Assembly (NCBI GenBank): GCA_963969595.1
Contig: OZ018414.1
Coordinates: 12,091,660-12,155,659 of the forward strand
Source: Neckera pumila
Lineage: Eukaryota; Streptophyta; Bryopsida; Hypnales; Neckeraceae
Direction: 5' to 3'
DNA length: 64,000 bases
Numbering within the stretch: position 1 is the first letter of the stretch; each line of letters begins with the position of its first letter. The notes beneath the pieces are model-generated. The model saw nothing but the letters and a program-made list of their open reading frames with translations. It was not told where the DNA came from and made no database searches. Positions 21,808 through 32,009 of this stretch are shown here, in pieces. The position numbers and the translations under genes were made by a program.

Positions 21808-24466
21808 TTAACCCCTAAAGTCCCAAGGCCATTTTCTAGCCAAAAACCACTGAAAACTGCCATGTCTATTGCGTTCACCCAAAACCCCAAAAAAAACATT
21901 TTTTTCAAAGATGTAACCATAAGATGTTGTATTTAACTTGACTAAAATCATGTGGTAAAAATTTCATCAAGTTTGATCATACGGATTGGGAGAAAATTGC
22001 ATTCAAAGTTTGAGCAAAAGTTTTTTTGTGTGTTGCCCTGAAATTTCAGATGACTTTGACCCCCATTTGTTGAAATTTTTTGCACTAAAGACTTTGAATT
22101 TAAAAATTTGTCATATTGTAGATCATGTTAAGAACATGTCCACCAATTTTCAAAAGATTTAGAGACTTACAACACTTCCAAAAAAATCTTGCAATGCAAC
22201 TATGTTCTGAAAAATGACAATACAATACTTTTTTTTGCAATGAGATTTTGTAGCCCATTCTTTCAAATCTGAAAAATCCCAATGGTAGATAGAAAGATGC
22301 AGTTATTGTTCACAAGATCCTCAAAAAAAAATTTGAAAAAAAATTTTACCTCCATTCTATGCAATTTCAAAGACCTATGGTATGAACAAAATGGAAAATG
22401 CCATTGGGCAACTACCAAAAACGGGTCCATGATGTTCCCTGTAAAACCTAGCATGTTCTTCACTGTGTTCCCCACTGCGTTTCCAACATTGGGAATGCAG
22501 GAGCTCACCACCTTCAGAGAAGGTCCTTCATCTACTTCAATCAATTGCCTTCTTTGTAGTTTCCCAATAAATGTCACCATACCATGCATGTGGACTTGGA
22601 GACCACATAGGAGTCACTAGGAGCATGAGATATACTCCTTGGATGGATAGAGAGTAGTGCTTGCTCAAAAAGCTTACAAAAAAATTCTTGAAACTCCAAA
22701 GTGATGGCATATCTCGTACAAGTAAAACAAAAAATGTTAGGAGGCCATAAATAATAACATTTGAGCATTCTAAAATATTTAAAACTCTTTTGAAAATTAG
22801 TAGTTATTGCCAAAAAAATATCCTAAAATCATTGTAAATTCATAATAACAATCATTTTTGTTTTTCATTTCATTTGAATTGTAAGTAGCCTTCACTACAA
22901 CATTTGCTTGTGAATGAAAAATGGCCAAACACCAACATTGTAAAAAATGAATGTGTAATTGACACTTACTTGTTCAACATCATCTCAACAAAGATTTTCA
23001 TGGTATTTTTGGAAGCATCTTTTTTGCCAACATATGAACTTATTGCCACAAGTAGGGCAATATGTTTTAGGTCTTGTCAATGGCAGTGAGCTATCATTGC
23101 AAACTACACAAGGATTTTGGTCTTGGAAATGTAGACCTCAAAGAACCAAGAAATTCTTGAGGTCTTGGATCATATGTAAAAAAATCTTGCTGCCAAGTAC
23201 AATCCTGATATATATACTTGATGCTATTGACATCCCCGTCATTGCCATCATCACCCTCTTATTCGTCCTCACTATAATCGAGCTCAAGATATTCAGTGCC
23301 AAGTTTGCTCCCACTGTCCTCTGCAATTTCAAAATTCCCATGTATCAAACCCCTCAACTGGGTCTTCTTATCCCCCAATATGCCGCATTTTATTCCCTTC
23401 AAATTTCATACCAAAAATGTTTCTAAGTAATGGCTTATGCGAAGGACCATTGCTTGGTTATACAATGTTATGTTCCCACAATAAAAAACAAGAACTACGC
23501 TAGGGTAAATAACCTAGAACAAAAACAAATATGGAAATCAAAATAGAATAAGTATTGGACAAGAACAGAAATAAGGAAAAAGGGAATGAAGTTGTGAATG
23601 GAAAAGAGTGATGAACAAAAAATGATTGTAGACATTCAACAAAAATTGATCATGGACTTTGAACAAAAAAGTTAGAGAAGAAGAAAGGATAAAATGTGCT
23701 AGCAAAGAAACAAGAAAAAGGAAGAAGGACCAAAAACAAAAAAAGAAAGAAAAATTGTGCAATACTTGATCAATGGTAAGAACGGACACGATTTTCTGAC
23801 CCCCTCACTTGTCTCCCCAAAGTCATTCTAGGGGTGTATGTAAAGAAAATGTAAACCCTACTTTATGCTAGAATAATTTATCTTGTATGCGCCTCTTATT
23901 CAATTTGGGACCATTGATTGCAAATATGAATTCAAAATTTGCAAATTTTATCATGTGTGGCAAATAAAAAATTTCAGCGTTTTTCCTCGGGAATGAACGA
24001 GGGGTTTGTTCATGAGGGCTGGCAAAAAAGGATAATATAAGGCAAACACAGAGGAATAGGAAAAAACAAAAAATAAAACAAAACAACAAAACGGAGAGGG
24101 GCCAAGCAAACTCACTTGCTTGCTGTCTGGTGCCTCTTCCTGTTGGGTGCAGACCGCCCTCCTCTTCTCCCTCTACAGACACCCGCTGCCCTTCCCAAAT
24201 CGGGTCACTCATCTAGAGACTGACCCCTTCCAAAGTCAAAGGAAATTTGCCTGACAAGCCTGCCCTTTGAGTTTGGTTTGGGCGAAAAAACCCCATAACT
24301 TTTTTATTCGGCATTGGATTGGAATAAAAATTACATATCCACAAACCTCTTGGAAAACTACACGCCCTCAAAAAGTTTCAGAAAATCACAATATAAATTC
24401 AGCTTATAGGTACCTATCCAAACTTCAAATTGTCACCCAAGGGGACAATAGGACTTTAGGGGTTAA
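21808..24466 (-). mobile_element. TTAA element family A, copy A1, 2.66 kb
   Basis: It is bounded by TTAACCCCTAAAGTCCC at 21808 and by GGACTTTAGGGGTTAA ending at 24466, an inverted repeat. Both ends align with element A2 (28061-28977, opposite orientation), including TAACCATA..GTnTTG near one end and AGGTACCTA near the other. It is inserted into B2: B1 lacks these 2.66 kb at the same point. The middle (about 22.3-24.2 kb) is absent from A2 and contains minus-strand coding remnants, so A1 is a longer, possibly once autonomous, form. Confidence 0.75.
22985..23341 (-). pseudogene. Possible piggyBac-type transposase remnant inside A1
   Basis: Reading the minus strand, one frame has an acidic stretch (YLELDYSEDE, an in-frame stop, EGDDGNDGD) followed by WQQDFFTYDPRPQEFLG. 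After a frame change comes CVVCNDSSLPL, RPKTYCPTCGNKFIC and CFQKYHENLC, then a stop. An acidic N-terminus leading to a P-x-P-x-x-F-x-G motif, and a Cys-rich C-terminus of the type CxxC..YCxxCG..C..CFxxYH, are both features of piggyBac (DDE_Tnp_1_7) transposases. The catalytic core is missing, so the remnant looks internally deleted. The call rests on motifs seen by eye plus the TTAA ends; another Cys-cluster protein is possible. Confidence 0.45.
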
Positions 24467-24980
24467 TGTAGAGAATCCATAACTGCTTGCAAACAAAAAT
24501 TCATTGATCAAAAGGGAATGATTCAAAGCTTTCCATGCATATATAGCTCTAGAACACCAATTTCAAATTTTTGTTTTTGAAAAAAGTGATTTTTTTTATT
24601 TGCCTAGACTGCCCAATTATTAAAAAAAGTAGCATATTAGGCTATAACTTTTGACTCATATTTTCAAATGTCATGAAATTTAAAGTATATGAAAGATATT
24701 CCTTGTCTCCACCTTCTATTAAAATTTAGGCTAAAAGTATGGAAATCATTCATACTTGCCCAAAATTTCTATGTAGCCAAAAAATGCATGTTGGTCCTTT
24801 AGGGGTTAAAAGATGAACAATTGTACTTCTGTCTTATATAGAAAGATTTTTGTCATTCATTGACTAAAAAGTAGTCGTGGCATCATTTAAGGGATGAACA
24901 ATTACACGTCTGTCTTGTATAGAAAGATTCTTTGTCATTCATTGACTGAAAAACAATTGCGGCATCATTTAACTAAAGGG

Positions 24981-25207
24981 TTAAAGGATGGGTTGGTGAC
25001 TATGGAAATCATCCCTTTTGTTACTATATGAATCATTTGTTTAAAAAAAAAATCAAAAGCACTCATTAAAAGGCAACCTATTGTACACTGAGACCTCCCC
25101 TTTTCACACAAAATTTTGAGGTTGAAGAATTGTCCTTCTATCCTACATAGAAGGATTCTTTGTCATTCATTGGCTGAAAAACAATTGCGGCAACCTTCAA
25201 GGATTAA
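24981..25207 (+). mobile_element. TTAA short element (family C), copy C2, 227 bp
   Basis: Bounded by TTAA at 24981 and by TTCAAGGATTAA ending at 25207. Shares GGTTGGTGACTATGGAAATC and CATCCCTTTTG with the complement of C3, and the ending TTTGTCATTCATTGG with C1. Confidence 0.75.
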
Positions 25208-27582
25208 TCCTTCAGTTATATGGTGACCATTTTTGGGTTGCATAATGTATTAATTAATGTACTATAGAGGTGGTTCAAACATTTAGACACCCAAGTTGCT
25301 ATAGTCATCTCTTGACTATTTAGCCATACTACAAAGAAAATTATAGTGCTTGATCCATGTGCATCACTTTGATCTTACACTAAGATATACATATCCATTG
25401 TTGACCTTCAATCTAATTGTATCTCTATCTAAAATTTCCCAATATTTTAGCCCAACAAATATTGGACAACTATAGATAGGGATGCAATTGGATTGAGGGT
25501 CTACAATGGGTATTACTTTACCTCCTCTCCTCTTTTATGGGACCCGATCCAAAAACCCCAAAAAATCTATCTCATAGTTGCATGCTTAGAAACAAAAATG
25601 AAAGATTCTTAAAAAAAGTGGTAGCCACTCTATACAATTTATTTTCTTTCCAAGATTATAGGTAAATATGAATTTAACCATGACCTCTAGACATCTATAC
25701 AACCAACAGAGTCATCTCCAAAATGTAAATTAGACATTGTCATTGACAAACTAGCATGCCTACGACATGATCACTAATTTGGTTTTGTCCATCCACATCA
25801 AGTTTGTTTATGGCATGTGCCAATGAGATAATTTTTATGTTTGGGTTTGGATTGGTTCCCAATTTGGAAGAGGGAAAAAAGGTTGCATTGATCAAAGAGG
25901 TAGTCGGCAAGACCAAAGTGATACCAAGCTACTTAACAAACCTCTATTTAAAAAAATAAGGTTTGAATTCATGACCACTTCAATAGTGTGCCAAGGCCAA
26001 AGCTATTCAGCTAAGGCCGTATGTACCTCTATTGAAGTATAGCTTAGAAATCATTTATTGCTATTGAATCAATTGAATGATATAAGGACCTTTAACCCTT
26101 AACTCTTGAAAAAAATGAAAAACCAAAGGAGTCTTTGAAAAATGTAAAAAACCATATTTGATATGAAAAATGATTGTATTGGATATCAACATAATTGAAG
26201 AATAGTCCTTTAATGGATTGAAGCGAGTAGTCCAATTTTTAGAGGAAAAATCATGAGTTAGCTAGGAAGTTGCAATATTAGTGTCATTGAATGATTGGGA
26301 AGTTGCAAAGAGTCATGGCCATTGGCTGGGAAGTTGCCATGCTAGGAATTCCTACTTTCTGAGGAAACAAAAATAACCCTCTAATGTTGGTTAATAATGT
26401 TATATGGGACCCAAACTGAATTGTAACTTATCTCTCCCAAACTCAATATACTCTATATCATTTCCCACATGTTTTTTGACAAATAAAAGGTCATGGTCCT
26501 TTAGAGGTTAAATATCCTTCCTTTCAATCCTTTGTGTTTACTATGTGTATTATTACAATAAGTTTGATGCTCCCAAGTTACACTAATGCAATTAAGGTAA
26601 GATATCTACACCTACTTGTGGCCCCTTTCTAAAATAAATCTCCAAAGATTCTTCCCTAAAATTCTCCCTACTATTTATAAGAGCATAAAGTTGGTTGTAG
26701 AGATACCTATTCTTAGCACTTCAAAATTTCATATTTTAATCATCTAGAGCCCAAAAAAATGAACAGAAAGAGAATCTAAAATATTCTTTTGACCTCCAAC
26801 AAGATTCAACCAAAAATTGGTCAATTTATGATAGGAACCAACAATATTCAATTGCTTATTTGGATGCATTTAACCCTGTAAGGATGTAGCCCCCCATGAC
26901 CAAGGTAGTCACCAAAATTCTCTGATTACTGGACTGGTAGGTGCATTTTCTTTCTACAGTTAATAGTGAAATCATCCATTGGACCACTCTAGACCATAGC
27001 ATCCTTGTGGTGTTAAGTGTAGTTTCTTTAGCAAACTTTGGGAAAGGGTATTTCACCTCCTTAGGCAGTAAGGTGGGTATACCCAAAACCGCCACAAATT
27101 GGTACTGTGCCTAGTTACTATTACTAGGCTGATCAGATTTTCATATTGTCTTGTTGGCAAGTGAAAGGAGGTTCCAACGCACTAGAGAATGCAGCATTTG
27201 GATACTGTATGTAAAAGTTATTAAGGAACAAATTTTGATTCTAAAAGCATTTCTTCCTCATAGGTACAGAATTGATTTTGGAGATGTACAGAGAATATAG
27301 ATGGCGGTTTAAGGTCAGTGGCGCATTTAGGTGTACCTACCTTACTCTTTTTTTTTAATGTCGGCTGTAGTCTTGTAGTTTTGGGAGCATGGGCCTACAC
27401 AAATCCATTCAAATAGTCGGCAGAGTCTTTGCGCATTGAAATTTCCACGAGTCCAACCAAATTGTCTGCTATCCTTTCTAGCTAGCCAAGTTAGATTTTT
27501 ATATACCTGGAAAGCTTTGATTTATTCCATTTTGATAAATGAGATGAAAGTAATGAGGAGTTTTTATATGCAGGCAGTTATG
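25208..27582. other. AT-rich intergenic DNA with a further TTAA candidate
   Basis: No gene is supported. A possible TTAA-bounded segment runs from 26092 (TTAACCCTTAACTC) to 26511 (GGTCCTTTAGAGGTTAA), about 420 bp. It does not align clearly with families A, B or C beyond its ends. Confidence 0.4.
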
Positions 27583-27960
27583 AATTCTCTAATCTAAAAT
27601 AAATTTTGAAGTTCTTTATTTTACTCAATTTTCAATATTTAAAATAAAAATAAAAATCATAGGATGCAAATTGTTTATTACAACTTTGCAAATATTGGGA
27701 TTGACATTTTTCAATTCCATAACTAAATGCTTGATATTTTTGTATTTTGAATCACTTCGTACTATTTTCTACTTACTATTTTTTTGCTATATGTTGTACA
27801 ATTTCAAATGATGTGAAAATTTTCAAGCATGTAGTCAATTTGTCTAGGAAAATGAATCCAAAGAAGCACCACCATTTTGGACATTTTATCATAGAAAATT
27901 GAGCTTGTGAAGTGCAATTGCACTTTTTTTCAAAAATCTTAAAAAATGATTCCAGTGAAT

Positions 27961-29866
27961 CATTAGAGGGGATTTGGAGGCCTTGGAGGGCCGTTTCAGG
28001 CCCGTTCTCTAATCTAGCTTGATTCTGTGAACAAAGATACGGGTTGCTAGAAAATATTTATTAACCCCTAAAAGCCCGCTGTCCCTTTGGGGGACAAATG
28101 CGTTTTCAGGTAGGTACCTACGGGCTGAAATTTTCTCTTGATTTTTTGAAATTTCTTTTGGAGGTAGAAAAGCTGATTAGCTTCGTTGGAATATAATTTT
28201 TTTCACAATTGGTGCCCGGGAACAAAAATTATGACCAAATAAGCTCAAAACAAGGGACGGCGGGTAGCAAGAAAAATTTGCATTTTTTTTTTTTTCTTAG
28301 TATTTTTTTTCTCATAGAATATATTTTTTTCTATCTTAAAAGCTTTGATTCATTTCATTTGGGTTTGTTTTGAGAAAGTTATGGACATTCTTGTTTTTTG
28401 GGTAGTTAGAGCATCTTTTTGAAAAAAGTAACTTATAAGATTCATTTTTGAATGCAATTTTTCAAATTTTTTTTTGGCATGGCTTAATTTATTTGCTAGA
28501 ACAATCTCACCATTGGAATTAGTGCATTTTAATTCCATCTAAAATATATGATTACTTTAGATTTTCCTTCTATATCGTACCTACTTCTACTTAACAATTT
28601 TTTTAATAATGAAAATTAAGTTTTTTTGAACTCTTTTTTTTTGGTAGGTTTTCAACTCAATTCTCTACAATAAACATTTAAAGCTCAAAACTCTATAGTG
28701 CAAAAGTTTTAGGTTAAAAATGTTCAAAGTCAAAAAATCCAGTCCCACAATGTGCTGAAAAACTTGTTTTTTTCACTTTGAATGTAGATATCTTGCAATC
28801 TGAGTGGTTAAAAATTCTGAAATTTTTTCCACACATTCTTATACTAGTTAGGTGCAAGACCCTATGGTTAGATGTGCAAAAGAAAAACATTTTTAATTTT
28901 TTTTCACTCTTTGCTAAAAAATTGGCAATTTTAGGTGTTTTTTGGCAGAAAAAAGGCCTTGGGCCTTTAGTGGTTAAAACAAAAAACAAAAAATTAACAA
29001 AAAATCAAATATTTTTTTAAACATTTGTTTTTTTCCAAAAATGATGTGGCAATTGTAGCCAACTGCATTCCCACAGTCTGGGAGGGTGAATGCAAGAAAC
29101 ACTTATACTATTTGTTGTGTTTTTACAATACTCATGCTTTTTTTTTCTGGAATATTTTAAAATTAGAAAAATAATTTTTAATTTAAAAAAAAATATGCCC
29201 AATATAAATATCTTTAAGATGAAGAAATCCAAGAAAGGAAAAATATAGAAAAATTTTCTAAGTGGGAGAACTAGAAAAGTGCCAAATCTCAAGAAAATAG
29301 ACACTTTGATGCTTTAATTAGTTAAAATAGGAAAATAAATTAAATAAATTAAATAAAAATAGACTATTTGTAATAACTCTATGGAGATGGTCATTCACCA
29401 ATAGAACCACCAAATTCATTTTTTTTGTATTCTAAAATGTAAGAAGAAAGGAGCTCACTTTGTGGACTTCTACACAATACAAAACTAACTATTTTTAGAA
29501 TTCCTTCTCTATATAGCTAGAAGTCCACTAGAAGACCATTTCCTCTAAACTTCAGTTCCAAACTCGATTCTTTGGGTATTAAATAGTACTAAAAACCTCC
29601 AATTTGGAATTTGTGACATAAAATCGGGGGCTATCTTTATATAGTAAAATATTACAAAAATTGCAAAAAAATTAGGCAAGGTGTATAATGGTCATGAGCA
29701 CCTTCCCTATAAATCTTAAGTCATTTAGATCTAATGCGCAAAAGTTATGCCTAAATTACCATGTCAGCATGCAGAATGTGACACAAAATAGTACAAGTGT
29801 TTCTTGCATTCACCCGGGAACGCAGTGGAACTTGCAACCCTCCAAGGCCCATAAATCCCCACTAAT
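27961..29866. mobile_element. CATTAG element N2 (hAT-like ends), carrying A2
   Basis: The left end is CATTAGAGGGGATTTGGAGG and the right end is CCATAAATCCCCACTAAT, an inverted repeat. The flanks CAGTGAAT and TATTGAAT agree at 6 of 8 positions, as in an aged 8-bp target duplication. GGCCTTGGAGGGC near one end and CCCTCCAAGGCCC near the other match copies N1 (51943) and N3 (57415). The core is A/T-rich. No transposase is present. Confidence 0.6.
28061..28977 (+). mobile_element. TTAA element family A, copy A2, 917 bp
   Basis: It starts TTAACCCCTAAAAGCCC and ends GGGCCTTTAGTGGTTAA, so the two ends are near-perfect inverted repeats within TTAA. Its ends align with those of A1 in inverse orientation. 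It has no convincing ORF and looks like an internally deleted relative of A1. It is inserted in N2. Confidence 0.75.
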
Positions 29867-30064
29867 ATTGAATACTTATATCTTGCAATCCAGGTAGTGG
29901 AAATTTTTGAAATTTTTACCTCATGTTTTTAAGTTAGAATAATACAAGATCCTATGTTTACATGTGTCAAAAAAATTCAAAAATTTGGTACTTTTTTTTA
30001 AAATGGCAATTTTTTTTATTGTTTTCAGCATAAACATATAGTCATGGAATTTTAGGGGTTATAA

Positions 30065-30734
30065 AAAAGAGTCTTTGATTGTATAGTCATATTTTAGTTC
30101 TTGTAAATATGTACCTCTACCTTACCTTACAAATCCCTACAAAACATGACAAAATCATGCATTAATGATTTGTCATAATTAAGAGCCAATCAAAATGCTA
30201 ATTGACTAAAAAATTAAGAAATGGCCCACAAACCAACAAACCCAACAAGATTAAATCCGGGTCAAAACGTAGCAGGGACGACAAGAGATATTGTTTGGAG
30301 AGCTTATTTTGGAGTCGCTGGTCTTCTTTTGTCCTTGACCGGGTCCACAAGGGACCACTTTTTCTTGGTGGGCCATGGAGATCTAGCCATAGGCGAGGAA
30401 GTTAAGTTAGCCAACGGGTTTAAGGGTTTCCTTGTTCTCCGACGTTGATCGCAACTCCACGCACAGTGTTTAGGGGCCGTGTTGAGGAACCCAATGGGCT
30501 ATACCTCGGCTCCCTCAGGGCGTATCGAGGTGAACGGGATCTCCTTGCCTTAAGTTATATTGTGAAGTTGAATATCTCTTCCAGATGCATGAGAGCTGCT
30601 TGTCTTGTGAGTTGTTTTGGCATTGTATCTGGCACTGCATGTTCTAGCTCCTCGTCTAATGATAGGCACAACACGCTGGGCACTTGGTCGTGGTGGTCTG
30701 AGTTCGAATTTCGGTTTTGATGTGAGGAAATGGT
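30065..30734. other. Intergenic DNA, less AT-rich
   Basis: Between about 30235 and 30720 the composition is gene-like and two overlapping plus-strand frames are open for 67-91 codons. I recognise no domain. It could be an eroded exon or transposon coding sequence. Confidence 0.35.
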
Positions 30735-30966
30735 AAGCTTGATCTTGGATACTAATCTGGTGCGATGCTCTATCTTGCAGAGCCGTGAAGTCATTGAGGA
30801 ATTGAGGATTGCAAGCTCCATGCGAGTTCTCAGCTCCAGGTACGAGAACATGGCTGCAATTGCCTCTCTGTCGATATGTGGGTATAGTTGGGATTAGGAT
30901 GTCCGTCTTGATTGCTTCTTGCTAAGAACGGAGTCTGCCTGACATTGATTCAAGCGAGTTCTAATC
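30735..30966 (+). repeat. 232-bp duplicated segment, copy 1, with exon-like core
   Basis: About 88% identical by eye to 31366-31597. Inside, a 59-nt piece at 30781-30839 is flanked by an acceptor-like TTGCAG and donor-like GTACGA. Read through, the frame gives SREVIEELRIASSMRVLSSR then YENMAAIASLSICGYSWD and a TAG. I do not recognise the protein. It could be a duplicated internal exon of a lost gene. Confidence 0.7.
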
Positions 30967-31365
30967 GCTTGTTATTTGTCAGAGGTATCTTTGCGCCTTG
31001 TCGACTTTCTTATTAGGGGTTTCTATGTCCATCTTTAAGCAGATTCTGCACGGGTACGACTTAGTGCGTTTGTGATTAAAGATTGCCGACATTGTCATGG
31101 CCAAGTGATTTGGTTGTAATCCGCCACAAACAACGGGTTGGGGCTATGGAAAGGTTACTGTTGCTTGCTTTGTTCAAGAATGGCACGGTTACGAAGCATC
31201 TTGTGTATCTCTTGCTCAGCGTCTAAAGCAGTTTTGTTTGAGCCGAGAACCCATTTGGATAAGGGAATGGTACTTCAGTTATGTAGCCTTGAAAACACCA
31301 CATGCAGATGACACCAAGTGCTTTGTAATACGCGCCATGATTTAAATTTGTTGGTGAAGGCATTC

Positions 31366-31597
31366 AAGCTTGATCTTGGATACTAATCTAGTGCAATGCT
31401 CTGTCTTGCAGAGCCGTGAAATCACCGAGGGATTGAAGATTACAAGCTCCGTGCGAGTTCTCAGCTCTAGGTACAAGAAAATGGCCGCAATTGCCTCTCT
31501 GTCAATATATGGGTATATTTGGGATTTGGATGTCCGTCTTGATTTATTCTTGCGGAGAACGGAGTCTGCCTGACATTGTTTCAAGCGAGTTCTGATC
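31366..31597 (+). repeat. 232-bp duplicated segment, copy 2, with exon-like core
   Basis: Partner of 30735-30966 in direct orientation, 631 bp downstream. The exon-like piece is 31412-31470. Here the frame stays open further: SREITEGLKITSSVRVLSSR, then YKKMAAIASLSIYGYIWDLD, VRLDLFLRRTESA and a stop. The TAG present in copy 1 is absent. Confidence 0.7.
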
Positions 31598-32009
31598 ATT
31601 ACCTCTTTGTTGCAGCATACTTTGACTTTGCTCTGCCTAATGGACTCTCTTTGGAAAGATGCGTTCATGATCTTGACTTACTTACACTCTCTCTTTTCTT
31701 CACCTCAAGCCTTTATTTCAAGAACAATAAATTAGTAGTGCCTAAAAGGGAGGATAGTGCTTGATCTTCACTTTTTATTTGCGGTGATGGGTTTTTGTGC
31801 AGATGTGTGAATAAAGTGGTACATTGTACTAATCCTTGACTTGAGGTCCCGGTTGTAGCATTTGTAGCATTTTTGGGAATTTGATGTATCAGCTTGAAAT
31901 CAATTCCAATATTTTTTGTTGGCTTTTGATGTATTTCTACTTTTTGCAACCTGTCTATTTGGATTGGGTTTGTAAGGATTCTTTGTCTAGGGTTTAGGGT
32001 TTTTAGGGT

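Larger units (their letters stand above)
21251..24809 (+). mobile_element. TTAA element family B, copy B2, carrying element A1
   Basis: The left terminus is TTAATCCCTAAAGTTCC (21251) and the right terminus is GGTCCTTTAGGGGTTAA, ending at 24809, so the ends form an inverted repeat. After subtraction of A1 and one TTAA it is about 904 bp. It aligns with B1 on both sides of the A1 insertion. No ORF belongs to B itself, so it appears non-autonomous. Confidence 0.75.
21034..24972 (+). mobile_element. TTAA short element (family C), copy C1, interrupted by B2
   Basis: It begins TTAACCCTTAAACGCAGG and has the family blocks CATCCCTTTTGG and CAAAAGTACTCATTGGAGG. Its distal ~81-bp unit, GATGAACAATTG to GGCATCATTTAA, occurs three times: 21174-21254, 24810-24890 and 24891-24972. 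Element B2 sits at the TTAA between the first and second units. Removing B2 leaves an ordinary C element with a tandemly repeated end, followed by CTAAAGGG and copy C2. Confidence 0.7.
27583..30064 (-). mobile_element. TTAA element family B, copy B3, split by element N2
   Basis: The complement of family B is readable at 27583-27960 (ATTTTTCAATTCCATAACTAA, CTATATGTTGTACAATT, AATGAATCCAAA) and resumes at about 29867-30064 (TATCTTGCAATCCA, CATGTGTCAAAAAAA), ending GAATTTTAGGGGTTATAA. The terminal TTAA has decayed to TTATAA. The other end is truncated. The intervening 1.9 kb is element N2, which in turn holds A2. Confidence 0.65.

Noticed and set aside
22263..22620. Overlapping ORFs of 108-112 codons on both strands inside A1
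   Set aside because: I looked for the catalytic motifs of a piggyBac transposase and found none; the frames mirror each other.
23868..24212. 114-codon minus-strand ORF with a hydrophobic run
   Set aside because: Low complexity and lying in transposon DNA that is similar to 55.2 kb; no coding signal.
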